Assembly: GCA_029706075.1 (NCBI GenBank)
Contig: JAINUG010000020.1
Location: 6,353,860-6,417,859, forward strand
Reading direction: 5' to 3'
DNA from: Aldrovandia affinis
Lineage: Eukaryota; Chordata; Actinopteri; Notacanthiformes; Halosauridae
DNA length: 64,000 nucleotides
Program-made: the position numbers and the translations under genes
Shown: positions 17,222-29,400 of the stretch, one piece after another
Layout of the letters: each line of letters opens with the position of its first letter
Numbering within the stretch: position 1 is the first letter of the stretch
Notes under the pieces: model-generated
The model's database searches: none
Told to the model about the DNA's origin: nothing
The model's input: only the letters and a program-made list of their open reading frames with translations

Positions 17222-18219
17222 ATTTGGTGTGTTTGACTGGGATCCTACAGGATTCCACAATACTCTGCGATAGGCAAGAGCTCCTCTCAGGAATCACCGC
17301 AAAGTCATACTGCTGAACCATAACAAATGAAATAAATAATAAATAAGTTCAACCTAATGAGCAAAAGGCAACTGCCCTGTGACGCAATGGATTGGTTCCT
17401 GCCTCCTCCTTGATACTACTCGCCGAATACGTGAAAACCACATAAACACACAACATTAATAGCACAAAAGGGACAAAACATGGTCCTTCTGTTACTGGGT
17501 AATATTGTGTGGATCAAACATGGTAAGCTGTGCTCAGGTTAGCGTGTCCTGAGGAGAGGCCACATCATCTCCTTCCTGTTTGCTTGGTCTCTTCCTCACC
17601 CCCCAACAGCAACATTATGTGACATTACTAGACTAGTGTGCACTTTACCAGCCACAGTGTGTTCACACAGGATATGGTTTTAAATGAATGCATACCGTAT
17701 GTGTAATTAAGGCTTCCCAATTGACTGGCTCCCACCTTGACTTTTGGTCGTAATTACAACCCAGTTCCGCCTTGGTTTTCACTCAGGTGTGTACAGTTGC
17801 AGCAAGACTCTCACTTCATGAGTTAAGCAACAGGGAGCTAAAGTGTCGAAATAAAGAATAGGATCATGGACAAAATACAGGCCTGTTTCACATTCAGAAC
17901 TGCGTTACACCATAATGCAGGTTATTGAGTCATCCAAATGTTGACTGTGGGGGGGAAGGGGGAATCAGTAAAGACCAAACGAATAAAAAATAATTAATTC
18001 ATTAAAGAATTAACTTAGAAACTGCTCTTCAAAATAATTTTGAAAATGGTTGGAATTCCCCTTTAAAGCTCAAGCGGCAGCAGCTCTTGCAATAGTATAG
18101 GACTGCCTGTTATTACATGAGTGCAAAGTTCACCTGCACTAGATCGATTGGGAAGTTGGAATACTGCACTGTAAATCAGCAAAGTGAAGTTGAATATCAC
18201 TCAGGAGTTAAAGCAACCA
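17222..18219. other. Intergenic, nothing recognised
   Basis: Region between a SINE and the 3' end of DNAJC14. No exon, RNA gene or mobile element identified. Confidence 0.3.
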
Positions 18220-19941
18220 GAGTCCTTAGGAAATCAACTTTATTATTAACACAAAAGTAAAACAAAATAATCAGTTTTAAAACAACCATCATGTTTTACA
18301 ATACAGTCATTGTAATAAAATCTACCTCTCCATTTGCGCAAAACAAAAATAATGAATACTGTCCCACACATTTAACCCCGATGATTGTCAAAACAGATGA
18401 ATTTTTTGCAATATATATTTTTGCATATACAGTTCGAGAGATTCTCAAAACTGTAGTTCCTCCGGGTTGTTGGCCTTTTAAGCCATCCGCCAACTTTCCC
18501 ATTTGAAACTCGACTCTTACAAACTCAAGTCAACCAGAGCATTTAAACCCATGGTACTGAAATTTAGATAAAATAACAAAAGCATTTATCCATTACTTTG
18601 GAGGGAAAAAAACAAAAAACACAAAAAAACGAGGTCAATCGGCTATCAGGCCAACACTTCATGCCTGTGAGAGACTGATTGCGGTCTAACATCCATGTTG
18701 CAATTACTATAATCAAATGTACATCCATTTTGCAAAGCAAAAAAACGAAACAAAACAAAAAACAAACCCAAATATAATTGCAAACAGACGGCAACACGAG
18801 GGAGCCACATTTTAAACGATGCAATTTATGGTCAACTCTCAACTAGGCCTCCACAAAGCTCTTGACACCACAGCCTACAGGGCCCTCTGCCCGGCAAAGA
18901 GCGAGAGGAGGCAAATGTGCACACAGGCCGGTATACAGAACCTCGCCAGACTCTCAGTCCACCAAGACGTCCAGGCTCGGGCTGCTTCGCAGGAAGGCTA
19001 CGGGAGGCTTTGCGATCGTATTTGCCGTGGAGGACGCAGGGATAAGAGCGGTCCTGGAATGGTCGCAATAGCCCTTCAACGCTCTTGGTTGGAGACGACA
19101 GACAGAGGAAACTGCCAGCAGTAGATAGTGGTGGATGAAATTCCAAGGCCAGAACGACCGTGCCTTCTAGCGCAGCAGGGAACAATATTCAAGATCACAT
19201 TTCGGCTACAGTCCGCACCTGTACCGTCCGCTCAGGGCCTTCTCTGCTCCTGAGCGGGGAGAAAATACTTCATACTTCACGTCTCTGGAACACGTGATGA
19301 ACCTTTTCGTTAGGAATTTCCGAGAGACGTGCGGAGGATCAGGCTTGTTGGCAGGAACAGGGTGAAGGAACGGGGTAAAGGGACTTGAGTTACCCTTTGT
19401 GCCGGTGGGTCCAGAGGTGGTGTGTGTCAAGTGTGGCACAGACTTCTGGTGTGTCCAGTGGAGTTGCCTATCGTATTATCTGCATCAGCCTGCAACTCGT
19501 TAGGGCCTGCCCACTCACACGCCGCCCTCCCGATAGAGCCCCTTCAAGACCAGACTGATTACAAGGCTGCGATGTGTGAGGTCTGCAGCCAGGAACACAG
19601 GAACTAAAAACGTAACCACAAAAAAAAACATACAAAGCTGAATAAAAGCGCCCCACTGCGTGTGGTGCTCGCGTCACACTGTAACCGTAGGCTTCAGATT
19701 TGAGTCGCATGGCTACATTTCCCAAGGTGCAACAAAAACTACAACCCAGAACAAAAACTAAAACAAATCCTAAGTCCAAACCCTCACCACCCCAACCGGC
19801 CATCTGCTTCGCTATCTTGATGGATACCTGCTCCCTGTGACGGCTTGTTGAGTTTGGCTCATCTCTGCTCGGGAGGGGCACGAGGGAAATGGGCCAATCA
19901 GGCTTGGAGTGCCCCCGCTTCCAGAGAAGAGCGGGGGGGGC
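18220..19941 (-). other. Probable DNAJC14 3' UTR
   Basis: Continuous sequence after the DNAJC14 stop codon, GC-rich and non-repetitive from 19941 down to about 18800 and AT-rich beyond. A minus-strand AATAAA (plus-strand TTTATT at 18239-18244) is a good candidate poly-A signal. Several open frames on both strands in the GC-rich part lack domains and are considered chance. Confidence 0.5.
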
Positions 19942-20420
19942 TCACCGCTGAAAGGGCTTGCGGACTTTCTTCCGCCTGCGCGGGGGCTTGCCAGCCTCGG
20001 TCCGGGGCTCTGTGGGGTCCCCTCTCTGCCCACCAGGAGGGAAGAAGCCTGTGTGTGGGGGTGGGGCGGAGAAGGGGCCCCCGGGTCCGGGCCCTGGCCC
20101 GGCGGGGTGGTGAGGGGGGGCCGCCGAGGGGAAGAAGCCCCCGTTGGCGGCCATGCCATTGGGGGGTTCCCCTTGGAAGATGCGATTGAAGAAGTCCTGC
20201 AGGTCTGCGGGGGAGGCTGGGCCAGGAGGGGGGTCCGACGGGGTCCTGAAGAACACAAAGCCAAACGTGTGAACGTGAAGCACACCTGCACCAACTGTGT
20301 GAACCTCAGCAATGCACCCAAACCTTTGGCCTTCGCCGTTTCGCTCACGATCAAACAAGCACAGCTCAATTACGGCAGGAGTGCACAGGTCAGAGGGTCA
20401 CAGTTTCATAGGTCATATAG

Positions 20421-20464
<44 letters not shown>

Positions 20465-23400
20465 CGTCTTTTTCCGTCTCTGCAAATGCCACTACTACAA
20501 CATATACATTTATGTTTTGTATTTAAATGTTATTTCTAAATCAGAGTAAGCGCATAACTGTGTGGGTATTTGTTCCTTTTCAGTATGGAGCAATCATAAT
20601 AACATCTGTAATTACTGCTACATAACCATCATTCATTGTAAATGACCAAAAACTCTGTCGTTGTAAGTGTGTTTTCGATTACCAGTGCTGCTGAAATTAT
20701 AACTGGAACAGCAGCTATCATTGACCCAAGGTCTGGAGTTACCTGTGGCGTGTGGCACTGCTGCTGTTCTTCGAACCAAAGGAGATGTGGTACGGCACGC
20801 GGTGGGTATCTGGGGAGATTCCGATTCGCTGGCAGCCAGCCCACTCTATTTAAGGGGGAGTATAACTTATTGAACAATTCTTCCAGTGAATGTTAACCAA
20901 ACGGTAAGAATACTAAGCCATATGCAGACTAAGGTCTGTGTGTTGTGCCTGTGTATGATGAACCAATCCAAAGAACAGTCCAAATTGACTAATGGGGTTT
21001 CTAAATTTAAAAGAGATAAAAACAACCAAAATATGCAGATGCTTTAGTTACCTTTACCAGAACACTGGAATTTTGGAATGTCAACACAATTTGGGCTTTT
21101 CCGGAATATTTGTGGCTTAGATTTAACTTAAAAAACTTCAGCAGGGCAGTTTGCAGAGTGGGACAGAGTGATCTCATACCAGTGATGTCGTAGACCTTCC
21201 CGTCCATGAAGGCGAAGTAGGTGATGCGCAGGCCCAGCATGCTGGACTCGGCCCAGAAGTCTCCCTCCTCCGCACCGTGCCGCCTGCTGCACTCTGCACA
21301 GAAGCGTGCCTCGCTCGGGTCTCTCTCCATCTCGAACCTCCTGCGTTACATCACGTTTCAGCATTAAGCAGACCCTCTTATCCAGAGTGACGTGTTCGAC
21401 ATGCAATCCATTTACACAGCTGGATATTTTACTGAAGCAAGCCAGGTTAAGTACCTCCAGCAAAGTACCACCAGCAAAACCAGGTTACATCCCAGTTCCC
21501 TCACCATTATACTACTCTGCCGCCATTCAGGCCTCTCAAAACGGTAGAATGAACACATCTCACAGCTTTTACTACCGGAATTCAACTTAATTACTATAAT
21601 ATTCCCTATGTTGTTGTCGTTATATTAATTTCATCACTACCACCATCACTAATGTAAGCACGGGTATTCAGTGGACAGCTAAATAAAGCTGCCGTAATAA
21701 TATCCTGCACAGCATGAAATCCTTGTGTTTCGTTCTGAATCGATCTGCTGTCTTTTCCCAGAATTCCCCAGCCGCGCAAAACTCGACGATATGCCTCAGT
21801 GACGGCTCGAACAGTGCTGATGAAACGTGCGTTTGCAGTGCCGGGCCCGCCTGCCAGCACTTTTAAATACGCGTTTAGGAAATAAGCTGCTGACAAAATG
21901 CTTTCCAAGAAATGATGCATCATGCACAGGTGCGCTCCTCTGTCATCCATTACACATGCACTTCATCTGCAACTCCCAGGGTGCATATTTGTCCTAAAGG
22001 GGGTGGGATCGAACACGGCACAGTATCCTCCATTCACTGCCACTGCTGCTCTGGGCTCTGCTGCTTTTCATCATATTCAAATCGATCGTTTGTTTGAGGC
22101 TCTGCACCGCCAAAGACGTGTAAACAGAACAGCGCACGCAGTGGATTCGTGTGATCCAAGGTGTGGCACATAAAATTAAAAAATAACTGAATGGTGACAA
22201 ATCAAAGCAGTTCTGAAGTGTGAAAACTGTACACTTAACGGTCCAAAGTAGTAGCCTGTTCTGGATCAGTTGATCTTTCAAAGGTATTTTTAACACTGAA
22301 GGCGAAGATGGGTGGCAGTCTAGTGTAACATTGAGGGAACCGGTCTTGTAACTCAAAAGGTTGCAGGTTCGATTCCTGGATGGGGCAGTGCTGTTGCACC
22401 CTTGAGCAATGTACTTAACCTGAACTGCTCCAGTAAATATCCAGCTGTATAAATGGATTGTATCTACAGAAAAATGTTAAACTGTAAGTCGCTCTGGATA
22501 AATGTCACACTGGTCTGCTAAATGCCTAAAATGAAATGTAAAAATGTAAAATGTGCAATATAATATATGAACACGTGTGAAGGTACTGGAAAACACATGA
22601 CATTGGTTTCATCATCTGCACTTTGCTTTCTTGCTCCCTACTACTTGAAAATACATCAAACTGTGATCTAGACAAACTGAACAGAATCTACGCATACTTT
22701 ACCTTATTAAAACACAAACCAATGGCAGCACTGATCCCCAAATCAGGGTCCTGATCTGGTCGGCACACAGTGAGAAATCCGCACTCTGCTCTGCTCGCCC
22801 CTCATTGCCAAATCAGTGCCTGCTCGTATTAGAGCTCAGTGTCAAATCAGTGCCTGCTCTAATCATCACTCAATGCCAAATCAGTGCCTGCTCTAATCAT
22901 CACTCAGTGCCAAATCAGTGCCTGCTCTAATCATCACTCAGTGCCAAATCAGTGCCTGCCCTAATAATCACTCAGTGCCAAATCAGTGCCTGCTCTAATC
23001 ATCACTCAGTGCCAAATCAGTGCCTGTTCTAATCATCACTCAGTGCCAAATCAGTGCCTGCTCTAATCATCACTCAGTGCCAAATCAGTGCCTGCCCTAA
23101 TAATCACTCAGTGCCAAATCAGTGCCTGCTCTAATCATCACTCAGTGCCAAATCAGTTCCTGCTCTAATCATCACTCAGTGTCCAATCAGTGCCTGCTCG
23201 GATTAGAGAGGGGGGGAGGAGAGGAAAATAATAATAATAATATTTTTTTTAAAATAAAAATTAAAAAAACTTGTGAGACTCATGTCCCTGTTATCAGGCC
23301 CTTCTCAGTCGCTCTCTCTTACTTGTGCTTGCCCTCACACTTAGTGCACATCATGGTGTTCATGGCCTCCTTTAGATCATCCTGCAGTTTGATGAGGAAC

Positions 23401-26400
23401 TCGTTCATGGATCTGGAGAGCTCCGTTTCTGCCATGCGCTTCCTGTGTGGGAGGAGATACACGCAAACTCAGATCACAATACAGATATACACACACGCGT
23501 GCATGCAAACTTAGCACTCAATACAGACATAGGCACAAAGTCGCCGCTCAAGGGAAATACAGGAGCACTACACTTCTATGTACTTTAACCAACTTCTAAT
23601 GATACATGTTAGCATTTATCGAAGCTACTCACATTAAATGTATTCATTTGAGAAGGCGTAGACTGTTTTTGTAAAATCCTCCATCTTCAAGCAACCCAAA
23701 CAGAATGTAATTGTGCGTGTATTTCAAAAAAACTTGATTGGACAGAGTGATTTGCAGAACATTTATAGGTTATAATCTTCAGAATTTTCTGTTGCTAAAT
23801 GTCTTGTACAGAATATATCAGGGTTAAGATTATAAGCATTTACTCATTGCTACAGTGCCACGGTAAACCATAAAAACTACTTTTTTGTTTACTTGAAGAA
23901 CAGGAACTGCCCTGTAGGTTAGTGAGTGAGGGCCACTCGTGTTTCTAGGCTGCTATAAAACAGAGTAGGTGTCTACACAAAAGGCACCATCAAGCCTGCC
24001 TTTAAATGCTACCATGTGCACTTATACACTGCCCGTCCAAAAAAAAAAGTCACACTCTAATATTTCGTTGGACCACCTTTAGCTTTGATTACGGCACGCA
24101 TTCGCTGTGACATCGTTTCGATAAGCTTCTGCAATGTCACAACATTTATTTCCGTCCAGAGTTGCATTAATTTTTTGCCAAGATCTTGTATTGATGATGG
24201 GAGAGTCGGACCGCTGCGCAAAGTCTTCTCCAGCACATCCCAAAGATTCTCAATGGGGTTAAGGTCTGGACTCTGTGGTGGCCAATCCATGTGTGAAAAT
24301 GATGTCTCGTGCTCCCTGAACCACTCTTTCACAATTTGAGCCCGATGAATCGTGGAATTGTCATCTTGGAATATGCCCGTGCCATCAGGAAAGAAAAAAT
24401 CCATTGATGGAAAAACCTGGTCATTCAGAATATTCAGGTAGTCAGCTGACCTCATTCTTTGAGCACATAACGTTGCTGAACCTAGACCTGACCAACTGCA
24501 GCAACCCCAGATCATAACACTGCCCCCACAGGCTTGTACGGTAGGCACTAGGCATGATGGGTGCATCACTTCATCCGCCTCTCTTCTTACCCTGATGCGC
24601 CCATCACTCTGGAACAGGGTAAATCTGGGCTCATCAGACCACATGACCTTCTTCCATTGCTCCAGAGTCCAATCTTTATGCTCCCTAGCAAATTGAAGAC
24701 TTTTTTTTCCAATTAGCCTGACTGACAAGTGGTGTTCTTAAGGCTACACAGCTGTTTAGTCCCAATCCCTTCGCATTGTGCATGTGGAAATGCTCTTACT
24801 TTCACTATTAAACATAGCCGTGAGTTCTACTGTTGATTTTTTACGATATGATTTCACCAAACGTTTAAGTGATCGCCGATCACGATCATTCAAGATTTTT
24901 TTCCGACCAGATTTCTTCCTCGAAGATGATGGTTCACCACTATCCTTCCAGGTTTTAATAATGCGTTGGACAGTTCTTAACCCAATTTCAGTGTTTTCAG
25001 CAATCTCTTTAGTTGTTTTCTTTGCTTGATGCAGGCCAATAATTTGACCCTTCTGAAACAGATTAACATATTTTCCACGACCACAGGATATGTCTTCCGA
25101 CATGGTTGCTTAAGAAATGAGACGCTACTCACTGCATCAGTTAGGGTTAAATAACTTGTTGCCAGCTAAAACATATTAATCACTGCAGTAATTATCCAAT
25201 GGAAGGCTCTTACCTATTTGCTTAGTTAAATCCAGGTGGTGACTTTTGTTTTGGCCAGACAGTGTATAACCAGGATATTTATGTCAACATCTGTCACCTT
25301 TTATTCTTTTATGTATATCTTTTATTCTATTATCCTTTTTTTCCTCCCCACACCCAGAAACGACTTGAGCTGCATTCTGTTTATGAAAGGTGCTATACAA
25401 ATAGTTTATAATAATAATAATTATTATTAACACAATGATTTTTTTTTCCCCAAATAGTGCCAACGACACCAGGAAGTATCACAGATTCCATTTATAGTTT
25501 ACTTTCGATTCTGTTCAAAAGCACGTCCGATGTTGCAATCTGTTGACATAGACACATCAATTATTTATTTCAGCTTGACACAAGGACAGTGTGAGTCAAA
25601 ATCTAAAAGTAAAAAAATCCTCAACTGTGTGAATCATGACAGAGCCACAACCAAGAAAACAGAATAGAATTCCATCCATAGAAGTTGGGGGGGGAAAAAG
25701 CAACATTTCTTTTTGTAAAAATGTTACCCCTATTTTCTCCCAAGTTGGAATGCTCAATTTGTGTACATTTGTGGTAATCATTGCACCTTCCTCTGTAGAT
25801 TTGGGAGAACGCAGACAAGCAGGCTTTTCTTTTTAAATCACATTTTTGAGCATTCATTTAGCTGCAGCTGCAATGAAAGACACAAAGGCACTATAACAGA
25901 ATCTGCGCAGTAAAAGGCCTTACTCACAGCTCGTACTCTCTGCGCATTTCTGGGTTGCTGACGACATCCCAGGCCGCTCTCAGGACCTTGAAGGCCTCTC
26001 CTGCACGTGGGTGCTTATTCTTGTCGGGGTGCACCTGGGCGGGGTGAGGCAGAAGGAGAAGGAGGAGGATGAGGAGGAGGAATGGAAAGGTGAGAAGCAA
26101 CAGGTATTGAAGGGGAGGTAAAGAAGGAGAAATAAAACGTTGCTACCGTTATCAGGTCTAATTTTACTTGGGTCTCCAAAACGCTGCACAACAGGCACCC
26201 ACTTATCTGATACAAGAGCTACTAAAGGTAGCCTTGACATTTGCAATATACTGGCAGCACACGGTGCTACCGCAATGCAAGGTCATACAAACAACAAACA
26301 GCAAAGCGATCTCTACTAACTCACCTGTACAGCCAGCTAGGTACAGTATGACTCTTTTTATATACATTTCTTTTTAATACTTTTAAAAATAAAGACCAAG

Positions 26401-29400
26401 CATCATTGAGTTTAAGTTTAATTCAGATGTTTTTTAGTTCAGGGTCATCTCTGTGCTCCATGGTAAGCCCAACCTTTTGACCTTTTCTCACGTTGCAACC
26501 CTATAGGCCACAAGATTTTATCATACAATATTAGTCATAAGCATGGCAATTTATGGCCCATCTGTGGGACAGAGTCTGTCCACAACATACTGATTTGAAC
26601 AACTTATCTGTAAAGCCATCTGTACAACCTTTAACCCTAATAACTCTCAGTAGTCTGTAAACAGTCCTAATCACTAATACTGTACCTGTACAGCTGTCTG
26701 TGGACATTCCTTTTCCCCAACTCACCTGTACAGCCAGTTGTCTGGCTGGAAGGAAATGGAGAAAATCCAAATCCCCTGCAGCCCTGACTGACTTCCACAC
26801 ACTCCTGGCTACCTTTTCCTTTAACCTCTCCTCTGCTAAATCTGCATTTTTCCCCCCAAGATTCAATCTTCTGCTTCTAAACCTCCTTCCCCACCCCCCT
26901 CCTCTCTAACCGCGGATGACTTCGCAAGAAGGTCGATGACATTCGCAAATCCTTCCCCCATCCTCTCCCTCACCTAACCCTCCCTCACCCATCTTGCTAC
27001 CTAAACCTCTCACCCCTGCCTTCCTTCTCACCCCTCCCTGACTCGGACATCCTTCAACTTGTTCACTCCCACTGTCCTACCACCTGCCCTCTCGATCCCA
27101 TTCCTTCCCCACCTCTTCCAGTCCATTGCTATGGACATCCTCCCCATTTGTCTCCAATGTTATCAACTCCTCTCTTTCCTCTGGCTCTGTCCCCTCTCCC
27201 CTCAATAGTGCCCATGTCATCCCCCCCTTAAAAACCCTCTCTGAATCCTGTTGTCATTTCTAACTACCGACCTGTCTCTCTCCTCCCAGTCCTTTCCAAA
27301 ACACTACAGCGGGCTGTCTATAACCAACTGTCTGCTCATCTCCTACATAATGACCTGCTTGATCCTAACCAATCTGGGTTCAAGGCAGGCCACTCCACAG
27401 AGACTGCTATTGCTTGCGGTCACTGAGGCTCTACAAGTGGCCAAGTCCCAATCTCTTAGCTCTGTCCTCCTCCTCCTCAACCTATCGGCTGCATTTGATA
27501 CCGTGGACCACCAGATCCTGCTCTCATCTCTCGTCGAGATGGGAATCTCTGGATCTGCACTGACATGGTTCAAGTCATACCTAGCTGACCGGTCCTACCA
27601 GGTGGCCTGGAGAGGATCCCTCTCCTTTCCCCACACCTTCTCCACTGGAGTCCCACAGGGCTTGGTGCTAGGCCCCATCCTATTCTCCCTGTACACCAAG
27701 TCACTTGGATCTGTCACCTCTGCTCATGGTTTTTCTTATCACTGTTATGCCGATGACACTCAACTCTTTCTCTCCTTCTGAGACCCAGGTCCCGGTGCGG
27801 ATCTCTGCATGCCTGGCTGACATCTCTGCCTGGATGTCCACCCATCACCTGAAGCTGAACCTGGGGAAGAGGGAGCTGCTCTTCCCAGCAAAGGGCTCCC
27901 CGATGATTTATGCTTCAATCACCGTGGAAGGCTCCATAGTGTCTCCGCCCCAGTCTGCCAGGAGTCTTGGAATGACCCTGGATGACCAGCTGTGCTTCTC
28001 GGGCTGCTTCACATCGCAGCAATCACCTGGACCTGCCAATTCTCCCTCCCTAACATCCGGAGGATCCGACCGTTCCTCACTTAAGAGGCCACAAACTCCT
28101 GGTCCAGGCCCTGGTGATCTCATGTCTGGACTACTGCAATTCCTTGCTGGCAGGCCTACCGGCCTGTGCCATAAAGCCACTGCAACTAGTCCAGAATGCT
28201 GCCACACGTCTGGTGTTCAATCAACCAAAGTTCACCCATGTCACCCCTATACTCTCCCCTCTGCACTGGCTCCCCATCGCAGCACGCATCAGATTCAAAT
28301 CACTGGTGCTGGCTTATCAAGCGGCTAGAGGAACTGCTCCCCCATACCTCCAGACACTCATCACACCCTACACTCCAGTCAGACCCTCCACTCCGCCTCC
28401 TCTTGCAAAACGGACTGTCCCATCCCTCCGGTCAGCCGGCAGCCGCTCCTTGTGGTCTCGCCTCTTCTCTGTCCTGACCCCTCGGTGGTGGAATGATCTT
28501 CCGCACTCGGTCAGGACCGCGGAATCACTTACGATCTTCCGCAAGAGTCTCAAAACCCACCTTTCAGACTCCACTACCACTGAATTCTGTACATCTAGCT
28601 AATTGTCATCACCACTGCCTACTTGTTTTAATACTTTTTGTATATGTATACTTGTTTACTCCTCAAAATGTCAAAATAATAATAATAATAATAATAATTT
28701 ACTAACCTTTTCCTTCCCAGTGTTACAGGTATGGTATGCAGCTGCCAACAACGTTGTCTATCGCTGTATTACTGCACTGACCTCTGGCGCAAACAATGAT
28801 TGTTCTTACCATGTATTAATGCACATCTTGTAAGTCGCTCTGGATAAGAGCGTCTGCTAAATGCTTAAAATGTCAATGTTGTCTGTGAACAATCTTTACC
28901 CCAGACTCACCTGCACATCCAGCTGTCCGTAAACATGCCTTACCACCTAATATCCCACCTGTTAAATCTAAACAATCCTAATCACTAATAACGCACCTGT
29001 ACAGCCAGTTGTCTGTAGGCTCTCTTGAGATCAGTGTCCGACGCGCTGGCCTCCACACCCAGCACGGCGAAGGGGTCCAGCTGATCCTCAGGGATCTGCG
29101 CCAGCTCCAGCAGTCTCTCCAGCTCCTGTGCAGGGGATCCCTTCTCCACCCCATAGGGCGAGGCTTGCTGACCACCCCTCCAAAACACAGTGCTGACCTT
29201 CTCCCAGACCGCAACCACCCCCTTCCAGGCCCTGGAGTCCTGGAACGAGGCCCACCACCTCTGACCTCTTTCCCCGCTCACCCTTCCCAGCATGCCTCTT
29301 GCCCACGTGGCCCCAAGCAGCACGACCACGCCGAGCAGGCGGAGGCAGGAGGCCACCACCCGCCAGCCGCGTCTCGCGCTCCCTGCAGCACGGTCCCAGA

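Noticed and set aside
19812-20526. Plus- and minus-strand frames of 185-205 codons near the DNAJC14 last exon
   Set aside because: Only the minus-strand frame ending at 19942 matches DNAJC14; the others are proline/glycine-rich shadows.
22801-23207. CRISPR-like regular repeat
   Set aside because: Units are contiguous 34-bp tandem repeats without unique spacers, in an intron of a vertebrate gene; it is a minisatellite.
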